Of a stretch of DNA of 40,967 nucleotides, positions 25,101-32,261 are shown piece by piece. The stretch covers positions 1-40,967 of the forward strand of contig JAFSUD010000001.1 of NCBI GenBank assembly GCA_017445405.1, in the 5' to 3' direction. The notes beneath the pieces are model-generated. The model searched no databases. It was given only the letters and a program-made list of their open reading frames with translations, and was not told the origin of the DNA. The stretch comes from Synergistaceae bacterium (GTDB lineage Bacteria; Synergistota; Synergistia; Synergistales; Aminobacteriaceae). The position numbers and the translations under genes were made by a program. Positions within the stretch are counted from its first letter, which is position 1; every line of letters begins with the position of its first letter.

Positions 25101-25648
25101 CCGGACTTGACTATTACCTTCACGATAAAGAGGCGTTGTCGCACATGCCGGGGAGTCTCAGGGCAGCGTGGCGCAAGAATGACAAGGATAAAGACTCTCA
25201 CGTCAAAGAGTGGCTGATGAAGTTTGCAGCCGGTGAGCTGGGAGAGATGCTCCGAACCCGCAGGGACATCAAGCGCGAGTACAGATTCAGAGTGCCGCTT
25301 GATGAGAGTACGAGTTTGGCCGGATCTATTGATGCATTCTGGGAGAATAACATCATCGACTACAAGATTACCGAATACGGCAGGACTCCTCCAGGACTCT
25401 ACGAATCGCAGTTAGACTTCTACGCTCTGGTAGTTCATGAGCTTACAGGTGCAGAGTCCGTGAAGACTGCGATAGCCTTTCTGCGTGAGGGCATGACTGC
25501 GGAGAGAATGATTACTGACTTTCCGGCCATACGTGAACGCGTAACAAGAGCTGCCGGGATATGCGCTTCAGGGCCGTATGTTCCAAATCACAAAAACTGC
25601 GGGTTATGCCCGTTTAAGGAAGGATGCGTGAATTATGCAGGAGCTTAA
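22193..25648 (+). CDS. UvrD/AddA-type helicase with C-terminal PD-(D/E)XK nuclease
   Basis: A 1151-residue superfamily 1 DNA helicase-nuclease likely processing double-strand breaks. Helicase motifs: Q motif near residue 11-13; Walker A AGAGTGKT (28-35); motif Ia TLTYTEAAAGEMKERI; motif II DEFQD (389-393); motif III GDPKQSIYRFR; motif V VHSAKGLEYPV; motif VI LFYVAATRAQD. The nuclease core has D1047 (GSIDAFW), D1056 and K1058 (IIDYK), and later QLDFYAL. Four cysteines (C916 in YEWCPFAW, then C1136, C1139 and C1145 in CGLCPFKEGC) match the Cas4/AddB-style iron-sulfur cluster. AddA itself usually lacks that cluster. No addB neighbour is present. AGGAAGGAG precedes the ATG. A TACAAT at 22144-22149 may be its -10. 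Confidence 0.9.
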   Translation: MKYTLPSDTPQGQRDAITADDKTITVGAGAGTGKTWVLTERYTRLLMENDDLLPGEILTLTYTEAAAGEMKERITSRVQEVIGKFPTTERRRAILDGLADLWISTIHSFAARLIRESGLSLDIDPRASVITSQQENDFWDNIAQAAEFGTLHDLAHTYGDKQLRDIAQALDADSYFSAGVASWKSRTLSRFARDTAELHASSGRTWQEMLSWADNDLLIASAKSCVRDILLPEWQEVWDTFAVIPELPKPNNPNGKGAIFNKMLDSYRGVKADDDTLQDFYTDFAAAKGGTGEPFASIKPYLGNRTLTQYRDSRPKAALEITPDIDSPLTAQELAMRKTLLKFCALSWALWDNMKKKRGLLSFADMINHARTAIHDGAVTRKFRHILVDEFQDTDRLQHDMIHQLVSENTGLFAVGDPKQSIYRFRHADPRLFAETIKDSDRSIELDTSFRTRDELLSIINRLFASIWLHGLGKSYPMNRLTYNRVNPVTLGTERDSGTMPVFEVILAPHGQSSLAQGRQNLADELARRIHEWVREERTVWDKKEKRIREVRYSDFAVLAPARSIYPVIEESLEKFGIKSIQDKSTDYFARIEINDVVCLLRAAADMSDDFAVAGWLMSPLSGVSEDEAIKCLTLSDKETRPSALVRERLPEAYSRLKYYALVGEHEGPAGLIELFDRDRRWLSAYKPGDRMRVLRNIRLAVSVARDFQRSGTATLVSCAEWLTRTVHNGVSFEEPAWHDDRENAVRLGTVHSAKGLEYPVAIVFDPRKQKKSDTDSLRPSRELGLVFTKLPDEVLEGQDITPKLASWEKLLSEQGEEEEQTRLFYVAATRAQDSLIFCGMIDENSQEAHPHTWTKLLTDHEKVNDPVIAHELPAGVFKDAVQQSGEDSLRSVNVVKAKNSLRQFSASSFSLYEWCPFAWRRSYMQGRTLKWEDPIEKADDYDGYSGGAELGSLVHWILSRWPEGEDYEAGLDYYLHDKEALSHMPGSLRAAWRKNDKDKDSHVKEWLMKFAAGELGEMLRTRRDIKREYRFRVPLDESTSLAGSIDAFWENNIIDYKITEYGRTPPGLYESQLDFYALVVHELTGAESVKTAIAFLREGMTAERMITDFPAIRERVTRAAGICASGPYVPNHKNCGLCPFKEGCVNYAGA

Positions 25649-26468
25649 CACAGAGAAACGCAAGATACTGCACAAGGAGCTTCACAAGGAGTTCTACCTG
25701 ACGTGCGAGAAATATTACATCTTTGAGCTGCTCACCGTTGCGGGGGGCATGATGGGACTCTACACCTACAACCTAAGAGGCGGAGTCTTCAGCAATGCCC
25801 AGACTGGAAACATCGTGAAGATGTCTGCAGCTTTCGGGCGCGGAGACTGGGGGGAATGCTTCTACTACTTCATCCCTATGACAGCCTACATTCTGGGAAC
25901 TATTCTGTCTGAGATTCTGCCGGAGAAGGTCAAGCATACAGGGATAATCCGCTGGGATACTCTCTTAGTCGGCATTGAGATAATTGTCCTGTTCTTCATA
26001 GGGTTAATGCCCTTCACGTGGCCTGACCAGATAGCGCAGGTAATCATTAACTTTCTGTGCGCTATGCAGTTCAACACGTTCAGGCAGGCTGAGGGCGTAC
26101 CTATGGCTACGACGTTCGTAACGAATCATGTCCGGCAGATCGGAATCAGTCTTGCACGAATCATCCGGCACTACGAGGAAGAGGCAGAGGCAAAAGAGGA
26201 GCTTGAAGAGCACATAGGAATGCATCTTGCGAAAATCAACCGCCATCATGAGCCGGAAGCAGAAGCCCGCGCAAAGATAGCCAAGCACGCAAAAATTATC
26301 CTTGCGTTCTTTGCAGGAGGGGCAATAGTTACGGCCTTGAGTCCCTATCTTCAGGAGATAACTATATGGCTCGCGATTATCCCGTTAAGTGTGTGTTTTG
26401 CTGTCATGCTCAGGTCGGATCTCGTCTACGAGCGCGCAATGCTTGACTTGACACCACACGGGCATTAG
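25635..26468 (+). CDS. YoaK/DUF1275 family membrane protein
   Basis: A 277-residue polytopic membrane protein. The DUF1275 signature segments are visible: GGMMGLYTYNLRGGVFSNAQTGNIVKM near the N-terminus and MQFNTFRQAEGVPMATTFVTNHVRQIG in the middle. Between the fourth and fifth hydrophobic segments is a charged loop with an in-frame 25-residue duplication (26139-26288). The ATG overlaps the last codons of the helicase gene by 14 bases, with AGGAAGGA upstream. Function unknown. Relatives are sometimes linked to stress or drug responses. Confidence 0.85.
   Translation: MQELNTEKRKILHKELHKEFYLTCEKYYIFELLTVAGGMMGLYTYNLRGGVFSNAQTGNIVKMSAAFGRGDWGECFYYFIPMTAYILGTILSEILPEKVKHTGIIRWDTLLVGIEIIVLFFIGLMPFTWPDQIAQVIINFLCAMQFNTFRQAEGVPMATTFVTNHVRQIGISLARIIRHYEEEAEAKEELEEHIGMHLAKINRHHEPEAEARAKIAKHAKIILAFFAGGAIVTALSPYLQEITIWLAIIPLSVCFAVMLRSDLVYERAMLDLTPHGH
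26139..26288 (+). repeat. 75-base in-frame tandem duplication in the YoaK-like gene
   Basis: Unit 1 (26139-26213) encodes IG.SLARI.RHYEEEAEA..., unit 2 (26214-26288) encodes IG.HLAKI.RHHEPEAEA.... Each is exactly 25 codons, beginning with Ile-Gly and ending with His. DNA has diverged but frame and charge pattern are kept. Confidence 0.85.
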
Positions 26469-26517
26469 CGATAATTTCACTCATAATCCACAATATTTAG
26501 GAGGCAACTATTACACA

Positions 26518-26823
26518 ATGGCACTCACAATCACAAAGATTCTTGACGGAGGCACTCTCACTGTAGCACTTCGTGAACGTCTCGACACGATCACTTCTCC
26601 CGAGCTTGACGAGGAACTCTCCGAGTCCATAGAGGGCGTAAAGCACCTCGTGTTCGACATGGCGGAACTGACCTACATATCATCTGCGGGACTCCGTCTT
26701 CTCCTGCTCTACCAGAACAAGATGAAGGCTCAGGGAAAATTCACCATCCGCAACGTCCGCAAAGAAGTAATGTCCGTGCTCAAGCTGACAGGCTTCGACA
26801 AGTTCCTCAAGATTGAGCAGTAG
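26518..26823 (+). CDS. STAS-domain anti-sigma-factor antagonist
   Basis: A 101-residue single STAS domain of the SpoIIAA/RsbV type. The phospho-acceptor site is in LTYISSAGLRLL, with S56 the expected target serine and the preceding D48 conserved. In its dephosphorylated state such a protein binds and sequesters a cognate ATPase (RsbW/SpoIIAB-like). Here that ATPase is the C-terminal domain of the MATE fusion two genes downstream. AGGAGG precedes the ATG at 26518. It heads a three-gene operon with the phosphatase (8-base gap) and the fusion. Confidence 0.92.
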   Translation: MALTITKILDGGTLTVALRERLDTITSPELDEELSESIEGVKHLVFDMAELTYISSAGLRLLLLYQNKMKAQGKFTIRNVRKEVMSVLKLTGFDKFLKIEQ

Positions 26824-26831
26824 CACTCATC

Positions 26832-27959
26832 ATGACGATAAGGCAAAAATTACGTTCAGCACTCATCAGGGCAGCATCAGCCTCATTCATCACGGCATCA
26901 CTGGCGGGGATAATCGCAGCATCATGCACGAGCCTTCCCGTCATTGTTGCCGTGTTCGCTGCGGCACTCGCGCTCTCAGCTTTCATCACAGCGTCATTAA
27001 TCCGCAGGACTCAGAAGCAAGTAGCTGACCCGCTCGCTGAACTTGGCCGTGAAGTCCGGGATATAACCTCGAACTGGGAACTCGACCGCAAAATCACCGT
27101 ACATGATGAGGACGACGAGATAAGCGATCTCGCACGGAGCTTCAACGAGATAACGTCATCCCTGAAGGATTACATGCAGAGCTTCGGGGAGATGATAGGC
27201 ACGAATCAGCAGGTCTCTGCAGAACTCAACGTCGCCGCAAAGATTCAGGCCGATATGCTGCCGAAATTGTTACCTGATTTCCCCGAGAGGACAGCGTGCG
27301 ACATCTACGCAACAATGACTCCGGCGAAAGAGGTCGGAGGAGACTTCTACGACTTCTTCATGCTTGATGATGACCATCTGGCACTCGTGATTGCTGATGT
27401 CTCGGACAAGGGAGTACCTGCAGCGTTATTCATGGTTATCTCGAAGACGCTAATCAAGAACCGCGCACTGTTGGGAGGCACTCCGGGCGAGATACTTCAT
27501 GACGTGAACAACCAGCTCAACGACTCGAATGATGAGATGCTGTTTGTTACTGTGTGGCTCGGGATTCTGGAGCTGTCAACGGGACGGCTTATTGCCTCAA
27601 ACGCAGGACACGAGCACCCGGCAGTCTGCAGAGCCGGAGGGAGCTTCACGCTTTACGATGCAGACCATGACCCCGCAATTGCAGTAATACCAGATCTGGA
27701 GTTCACGGAACATGAATTTATGCTCAAGCCCGGAGACTGCGTGTATGTCTACACTGACGGAGTACCGGAGGCCAATAACTCAGACGATGAACAGTTCGGA
27801 ACAGAGCGGATGATTGACGCGCTGAACAGGAACGCAGGAAAGAGCGCGAAGGATATTCTGTTATCTGTGCAGGAGGAGATTAACGGGTTCGTGAAGAAAG
27901 CTCCGCAGTCAGATGATATTACTATGCTGTGTCTCAGGTACGACGGAGGCAAAGACTGA
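26832..27959 (+). CDS. HAMP-domain PP2C (SpoIIE/RsbU-type) serine phosphatase
   Basis: A 375-residue inner-membrane protein. Two N-terminal hydrophobic segments (about 12-58) with almost no periplasmic loop are followed by a HAMP linker (about 60-115; DEDDEISDLARSFNEIT). Next come a coiled connector with AAKIQADMLPK and a PP2C-type phosphatase domain (about 145-375). Metal-binding acidic residues include D171 in GGDFYDF, D189 in ADVSDKG, and D361/D362 in SDDITML. It should dephosphorylate the STAS protein and so switch partners. Its TGA overlaps the next ATG (TGATG), with CGGAGG ahead. Confidence 0.92.
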   Translation: MTIRQKLRSALIRAASASFITASLAGIIAASCTSLPVIVAVFAAALALSAFITASLIRRTQKQVADPLAELGREVRDITSNWELDRKITVHDEDDEISDLARSFNEITSSLKDYMQSFGEMIGTNQQVSAELNVAAKIQADMLPKLLPDFPERTACDIYATMTPAKEVGGDFYDFFMLDDDHLALVIADVSDKGVPAALFMVISKTLIKNRALLGGTPGEILHDVNNQLNDSNDEMLFVTVWLGILELSTGRLIASNAGHEHPAVCRAGGSFTLYDADHDPAIAVIPDLEFTEHEFMLKPGDCVYVYTDGVPEANNSDDEQFGTERMIDALNRNAGKSAKDILLSVQEEINGFVKKAPQSDDITMLCLRYDGGKD

Positions 27960-29707
27960 TGCTCACAAAGAAGCTGTTTCGTGATTCGCTGTTAGTGTAC
28001 GTGTTCATAGAGCTGACCTACACGCTGTCAACAGTGATTGACGGGGTAGTAATCAGCCGTGTATTAGGCTCTCAGGGAATAGCAGCTATGGGAGTGAGTA
28101 GGCCCATTTTCAGCATATTCGGCGCGCTATCGGGGCTTCTTGCTGTGGGACTTCAGGCTCGGTGTTCGACTCACTTGGGCAAGGGAGACATCAGGAGTGC
28201 GCAGAAAGTGTTCGGGTTCGCGTTTCCGCTATGGATGCTGCTTGCGTCAATGATTGCTGTGTTCGGAGTCATCTTTGCAGGGAGGATTGCATCATTTTTC
28301 GGAGCGGGTGAGTCTGGCTCGCCGTTATGGGTGAGCACAAGGGATTACCTCGTCGGAGTGCTGATAGGTGCTCCTGCACTGATAGCTATTCCCGCTCTAT
28401 CGGCAATACTCCAGATGGACAGTTCGCCCAAACTCGTGCGCTATGGAGTCGCCGTTATGACCGTTGCGAACATTGCGGGAGATCTGCTCGTCGGGTATGT
28501 GATCGGCGGAGGAGAGTTCGGGATGGGACTCGCTACGTCAATTGCGAACTACCTCGCTCTCGGACTCATGCTGACTCACTTCTTCAGGAAGGACTCGATG
28601 TTCCGCCTTCGCTTCGAGCTGACAGGGTTATCTGAACTCGCAAAGATGCTTTCCGGCGGTGCTCCTCATCTCACAAAGTGCATGTGCAAGACGATACGGC
28701 CTATCCTCGTGAACAGGTTCATTTTCGCCGTAGGTGCACAGGCAGCATTAGCCGCGTACTCGGTGCAGAACAACTTCCGGGATATCATGGAGGTCATAGG
28801 TGCAGGGACGGCGAGCACGGTGTTACTGCTTGGGGGAGTGTTCTTCAGCGAGCGCGACACGAAGTCCCTTGATGAACTGGCCAAGTGCGCATTCACGAAT
28901 ATTCTTGTGCTTGTAGTTCCGGTGTCTGCGGTGGTGTTCTGGTTCTCGCCGGAGATAGCAGCGTTCTACATCAAGGACTCTGCGGAGGCTGCAGGGATGG
29001 CGGGATTTGCGCTGAGGGCACTTGCGGTAACTGTGCCGCTTCAGGCCTGCGGAGATACTATTCTGAACATGCAGCAGGCAAGCAAACACATGGGCTTTGC
29101 GCATTTCTTCACGATACTTAACAGGCTGGTGCTGATAGTAGTATGCACCTACACTTTGGGCACGCTGTGGGGCGTTAATGGGATATGGCTGGCGTTCCCG
29201 GTGTCTGCGGGGCTGCTGGTTGTGCTGGAAATTGCAGTAATGTGCGTGAGGGATAAGAAGATAGTAACTAGTTTTCTGGAGCTGTTCAGCCTTCCCGAGA
29301 AGTTCAGCTACACGAGGAATGATGATATCGAGGCATCCCCGCGTAATGCTGAAGAGGTAATAGCATTGTCTGTTGCGGTGGGAGATTTCTGCAAGAGACA
29401 CGAGATTGACGACGAGAGGAGCTATATTTTCGCGCTGTGTGTTGAGGAGCTGGGAATGAATGTGATTAATCACGGCTTCTCTGACGGCAAGAGGCACGAG
29501 ATGGCGGCGAGGCTGATTTATGATGATGGAGATTTGGTGTTCAGGCTTCGTGATGACTGCGGGACGTTCAACATGAAGAAGAGGGCGGTTCAGCTTGCGG
29601 AGTCTCCGCCGGAGAAGGGAATAGGTATCAAGATGGTGATGCAGACTGCGAAGGATGTGAGGTATGTTCACGTTCTGAAGACTAACACGCTTATAATCAC
29701 AGTGTAG
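27959..29707 (+). CDS. MATE-family transporter fused to an RsbW/SpoIIAB-like ATPase domain
   Basis: A 582-residue protein. Residues about 1-445 form a MATE-type multidrug/metabolite exporter of about 12 membrane segments (SLLVYVFIELTYTLSTVIDGVVISRVLG; two related halves). Residues about 465-582 form a GHKL ATPase domain like anti-sigma kinases. It has the N box EELGMNVINHG (E496, E497, N501), G1 box DDCG (D532), and G2 box GIGIKM (G554, G556). The kinase would be membrane-tethered and could couple transport state to STAS phosphorylation. The start at 27959 overlaps the phosphatase stop; an earlier in-frame start at 27929 lies inside that gene and lacks support. No sigma factor is encoded nearby, so the output may be something other than transcription. 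Confidence 0.9.
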   Translation: MLTKKLFRDSLLVYVFIELTYTLSTVIDGVVISRVLGSQGIAAMGVSRPIFSIFGALSGLLAVGLQARCSTHLGKGDIRSAQKVFGFAFPLWMLLASMIAVFGVIFAGRIASFFGAGESGSPLWVSTRDYLVGVLIGAPALIAIPALSAILQMDSSPKLVRYGVAVMTVANIAGDLLVGYVIGGGEFGMGLATSIANYLALGLMLTHFFRKDSMFRLRFELTGLSELAKMLSGGAPHLTKCMCKTIRPILVNRFIFAVGAQAALAAYSVQNNFRDIMEVIGAGTASTVLLLGGVFFSERDTKSLDELAKCAFTNILVLVVPVSAVVFWFSPEIAAFYIKDSAEAAGMAGFALRALAVTVPLQACGDTILNMQQASKHMGFAHFFTILNRLVLIVVCTYTLGTLWGVNGIWLAFPVSAGLLVVLEIAVMCVRDKKIVTSFLELFSLPEKFSYTRNDDIEASPRNAEEVIALSVAVGDFCKRHEIDDERSYIFALCVEELGMNVINHGFSDGKRHEMAARLIYDDGDLVFRLRDDCGTFNMKKRAVQLAESPPEKGIGIKMVMQTAKDVRYVHVLKTNTLIITV

Positions 29708-29726
29708 CGGACAGGAGGTGATATGA

Positions 29727-30014
29727 ATGGAAGCAGTATTAACAAGTCCAAAGGAGAAGTATCATTTTACGCGCAAGATGACTGATGAAGAGATTCGTGA
29801 ACTCATCGACAACTACGATTACACGGAAGAAGACGAGGACGACAACGGCGCGATCTGGGACAAGTTCGGCAATCCCACAGAGTCGACGATTCGGGCCAAG
29901 TATGAAGTCGAGCACGGACTCACGGACAAAATGACGCTTGAAGAATTTTTTGCGGAGCTTGATGAACTTCGCGCAGAGGCATACGCAGAAGATGAGGAAT
30001 ATCGAGCGTCCTAA
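29727..30014 (+). CDS. Acidic protein, probable antitoxin partner of the YafQ-like toxin
   Basis: 95 residues, strongly acidic (YDYTEEDEDD; AELDELRAEAYAEDEEY). I do not see the ribbon-helix-helix of DinJ, so the family is uncertain. Assignment as an antitoxin rests on overlap with the YafQ-type gene (its last 23 bases overlap the toxin start) and on charge. A near-perfect SD GGAGGTGA (29714-29721) lies 5 bases before the ATG at 29727. Confidence 0.65.
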   Translation: MEAVLTSPKEKYHFTRKMTDEEIRELIDNYDYTEEDEDDNGAIWDKFGNPTESTIRAKYEVEHGLTDKMTLEEFFAELDELRAEAYAEDEEYRAS

Positions 30015-30282
30015 GTCATTCAGGCAGGATTTCAAGCGTGAAATCAGAGGCATACATCGCAATTTGCTGGCTAAAGGCGGAGAACTTGATTTGATTGTGA
30101 TTGCTCTGGCGAATGATAAGAAACTTCCGATTTTATACAGAGATCATCCGCTCCACAATAATTGGGAAGGCTCTCGTGAATGCCACATACGTTCTGACTT
30201 CCTGCTGATATATACTTACGTAGGCGATGACTGGCTGAGGCTTGAGCGTCTCGGCGATCATGATGAACTTTTCGGCCTGTAG
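29992..30282 (+). CDS. YafQ-family mRNA endonuclease toxin
   Basis: 96 residues. It matches the YafQ pattern: PKSFRQDFKREIRG near the N-terminus, then LPILYRDHPL, WEGSRECHIRSDFLLIY, and the catalytic C-terminal region LERLGDHDELF. The histidines of YRDHPL, ECHI and GDHDELF are the expected active-site positions. I chose the ATG at 29992, overlapping the antitoxin by 23 bases, over the TTG at 29938, since family members start just before the first helix. All key residues are present, so it appears intact. Confidence 0.85.
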   Translation: MRNIERPKSFRQDFKREIRGIHRNLLAKGGELDLIVIALANDKKLPILYRDHPLHNNWEGSRECHIRSDFLLIYTYVGDDWLRLERLGDHDELFGL

Positions 30283-30297
30283 TTTCACATAAAAATA

Positions 30298-30334
30298 CCG
30301 TTCTTCCCGATCCGCATCAGGAGGAACGGCCTTT
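30298..30334. terminator. Bidirectional terminator between convergent genes
   Basis: CCGTTCTTCC (30298-30307) pairs with GGAGGAACGG (30320-30329). On the plus strand CCTTTCTC follows. On the minus strand TATTTTTAT follows, so it serves both the toxin operon and the sugar-transferase operon. Confidence 0.75.
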
Positions 30335-30337
30335 CTC

Positions 30338-30946
30338 TCAATGTTTCCTAGCTAATTCTCCTGTTCCGCCCTCAACTACTCCCTCGTGTCTCGCTGCACT
30401 AAACACCGTCCTGAATATACACATCGCATCAAACATGAATGATTCTCTCTGCATATACTCGCCGTCAAACCTAGCCTTCTCGGGAATCTCCAGCTCGTCG
30501 CGTCCGTTAATCTGCGCCCAGCCAGTCAGTCCCGGCCTGATGTCATTAGCTCCGTACTTGTCGCGCTCGGCTATCAGGTCATACTGATTCCACAGTGCAG
30601 GACGAGGCCCGACGATCGACATATCACCCTTCAGAATATTGATTATCTGCGGGAGTTCATCAACTGAGTACCTGCGCATCCATTTTCCGCACTTCAGCAG
30701 GTATTGTTCCGGGTTAGTGAGTAAGTGTGTCGGCACGTCGTGAGGCGTGGACATCTTCATTGAGCGGAACTTGTACATGCTGAAATGACGTTTGCCCTTC
30801 CCGACGCGTTTCTGCCTGAAGAATGCCGGGCCTCTGTCCTCACGCTTAATCATCAGAGCAAATATCATCATCGGAACGGCCAAGACCGTAAGAGCTGCCA
30901 GACTCAGCACTACATCCAGCAGCCTCTTCACGAAATGCCTATACAT
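30338..30946 (-). CDS. Polyprenyl-phosphate sugar-1-phosphate transferase (bacterial sugar transferase, PglC-like)
   Basis: A 202-residue monotopic phosphoglycosyl transferase that starts glycan assembly by moving sugar-1-phosphate onto undecaprenyl phosphate. It shows the N-terminal membrane helix ([20 protein letters not shown]), the FFRQKRVGK and MYKFRSMK segments, the catalytic pair DE in YSVDELPQ, and IVGPRPAL and [13 protein letters not shown]. It overlaps the upstream UXS gene by 8 bases. Confidence 0.9.
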   Translation of the reverse strand: MYRHFVKRLLDVVLSLAALTVLAVPMMIFALMIKREDRGPAFFRQKRVGKGKRHFSMYKFRSMKMSTPHDVPTHLLTNPEQYLLKCGKWMRRYSVDELPQIINILKGDMSIVGPRPALWNQYDLIAERDKYGANDIRPGLTGWAQINGRDELEIPEKARFDGEYMQRESFMFDAMCIFRTVFSAARHEGVVEGGTGELARKH

Positions 30947-31883
30947 CTAACGTCTGCCTGAAGTACTCGATCGTCTCTCTGAGGCCGTCCTCGAGCTTAA
31001 TCGTCGGCTCCCAGCCAAGCTCCTTTTTCGCGAGGTCAATCACTGGCTTTCTCTGCGTCGGGTCATCTGCAGGAAGGGGCATGTGCACAATCTTTGAGTG
31101 TGAGCCAGTCAGCCTGAGCACCATCTCTGCAAGCTCGAGCATCGTGAACTCTCCGGGATTGCCCAAGTTCACAGGCCCGGTGAATCCGTCTCTGCTGTTC
31201 ATCATGCGTATCATTCCCTCGACTAAGTCGCTCACAAAACAGAAGCTCCTCGTCTGCGTGCCGTCTCCGTATATCGTGATGTCCTGTCCTCTGAGTGCCT
31301 GAACTATGAAGTTGCTCACGACTCTGCCGTCATCACTGCGCATTCTCGGCCCGTAGGTGTTGAAGATACGCACAACCTTGATGTCTACTTTGTGCTGCCT
31401 GTGGTAGTCGAAAAATAACGTCTCGGCTATTCTCTTGCCCTCGTCATAGCATGAACGTATGCCGATCGTGTTGACGCATCCTCTGTAGCTCTCGGGCTGG
31501 GGGTGAACTTCCGGGTCGCCGTAAACTTCCGACGTTGAGGCCTGAAGTATGCGGGCATGGCATCTTTTCGCGAGGCCTAATGTATTAAGCGCACCCATGA
31601 AGCAGGCTTTGCTCGTCTTGATGGGGTCATACTGATAGTGTATCGGTGAGGCCGGGCACGCAAGATTATAGATCTGGTCGCACTCGACGTAGATGTTCTC
31701 GATAATGTCCCGTCTCAGGAACTCGAAGTAGTCATCCTTCATGAGATGCCTGATGTTGCGCTTCTGGCCGGTGAACATGTTATCGACGCATATAACGTCA
31801 TTTCCCTGAGCTAATAATTTCTCGCATAAGTGTGAGCCGATGAACCCTGCTCCTCCTGTAACTAGCACGCGTTTTCCTGACAT
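30939..31883 (-). CDS. UDP-glucuronate decarboxylase (UDP-xylose synthase family SDR)
   Basis: A 314-residue NAD-dependent SDR. It shows [13 protein letters not shown] (NAD site), the family hallmark [34 protein letters not shown], and the catalytic Y-x3-K in [10 protein letters not shown]. It forms UDP-xylose or UDP-4-keto-pentose from UDP-glucuronate for surface polysaccharides. I chose the ATG at 31883 because AGGAGA lies upstream. A longer frame to 31964 would run over the promoter. Paired with the phosphoglycosyl transferase in an operon. Confidence 0.9.
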   Translation of the reverse strand: MSGKRVLVTGGAGFIGSHLCEKLLAQGNDVICVDNMFTGQKRNIRHLMKDDYFEFLRRDIIENIYVECDQIYNLACPASPIHYQYDPIKTSKACFMGALNTLGLAKRCHARILQASTSEVYGDPEVHPQPESYRGCVNTIGIRSCYDEGKRIAETLFFDYHRQHKVDIKVVRIFNTYGPRMRSDDGRVVSNFIVQALRGQDITIYGDGTQTRSFCFVSDLVEGMIRMMNSRDGFTGPVNLGNPGEFTMLELAEMVLRLTGSHSKIVHMPLPADDPTQRKPVIDLAKKELGWEPTIKLEDGLRETIEYFRQTLDV

Positions 31884-31919
31884 ATAGTACTGAAGTCTCC
31901 TCTGTGATTGTTTTGTGAG

Positions 31920-31928
31920 ATTATACCA
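31920..31928 (-). promoter_or_regulatory. Extended -10 promoter, TGGTATAAT, for the UXS operon
   Basis: Exact TGGTATAAT on the reverse strand, 36 bases before the start codon at 31883. No clear -35 at 16-18 bases. Confidence 0.6.
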
Positions 31929-31950
31929 GCGAATCGGTGAATGCAGACAA

Positions 31951-31980
31951 AAATTCCCCTCCACTTAAGCCTAGTGAAGG
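31951..31980 (-). terminator. Intrinsic terminator after the small peptide gene
   Basis: Reverse-strand CCTTCACT pairs with AGTGGAGG (one G-U pair) around a 7-base loop, followed by GGAATTTTTG. Confidence 0.7.
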
Positions 31981-32017
31981 AGAACGACGACAAACTTGCG
32001 CTGAACTTGCCGGACAG

Positions 32018-32182
32018 TTAGATAATATTAACATGCGCACCAGATTTCTGTGTGTCATCATTAAGTTTCAGGCCTAATGCTGCGTCTGTCCTGCTGCCAT
32101 CGGTGATCCAACCGCCTCCTGCTGCACTCTTGAGTTCCTCGCTGGTGAGTTCCTCCATCTTTGCGCTCTCCTGCTTCTGCAT
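32018..32182 (-). CDS. Small peptide with double-glycine leader (bacteriocin/RiPP-precursor-like)
   Basis: A 54-residue product below usual gene-finder cut-offs. Residues 1-23 look like a double-glycine leader: charged start, then EELTSEELKSAAGG (10-23), close to the M.ELT.EEL..V.GG pattern read by C39-peptidase ABC exporters. Cleavage after G23 would release a 31-residue core that starts GWITDGSRTD and ends GAHVNII. The peptide has no cysteine, so lanthionine or sactionine rings are unlikely. Support for a real gene: AAAGGAGGA stands before the ATG; TTGACC-17-TACAAT (32218-32246) lies upstream; and an intrinsic terminator (31951-31980) lies downstream. No exporter, immunity or modifying enzyme was recognised nearby. 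A non-bacteriocin role, such as a signalling peptide, is possible. Confidence 0.75.
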   Translation of the reverse strand: MQKQESAKMEELTSEELKSAAGGGWITDGSRTDAALGLKLNDDTQKSGAHVNII

Positions 32183-32217
32183 GACTATTCCTCCTTTCCC
32201 GCTGATATGTGCGGTTA

Positions 32218-32246
32218 ATTGTACTATGACGGGCTGAGACGGTCAA
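32218..32246 (-). promoter_or_regulatory. Sigma-70-type promoter of the small peptide gene
   Basis: On the reverse strand, -35 TTGACC (32241-32246) and -10 TACAAT (32218-32223) are separated by exactly 17 bases. This is one of only two promoters in the window with both boxes. Confidence 0.8.
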
Positions 32247-32261
32247 AAATTTGCTGGTGTG

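Noticed and set aside
28823..29671. 282-residue antisense open frame over the MATE-ATPase fusion
   Set aside because: The forward frame carries intact GHKL motifs and membrane segments. The reverse frame shows only His/Arg-rich composition.
29938..29991. TTG start for the YafQ-like toxin
   Set aside because: It would add 18 residues absent from the family. The ATG at 29992 gives the usual N-terminus.
31884..31964. N-terminal extension of the UDP-glucuronate decarboxylase
   Set aside because: The added residues precede the canonical NAD-binding start and overlap its promoter. AGGAGA supports the ATG at 31883.
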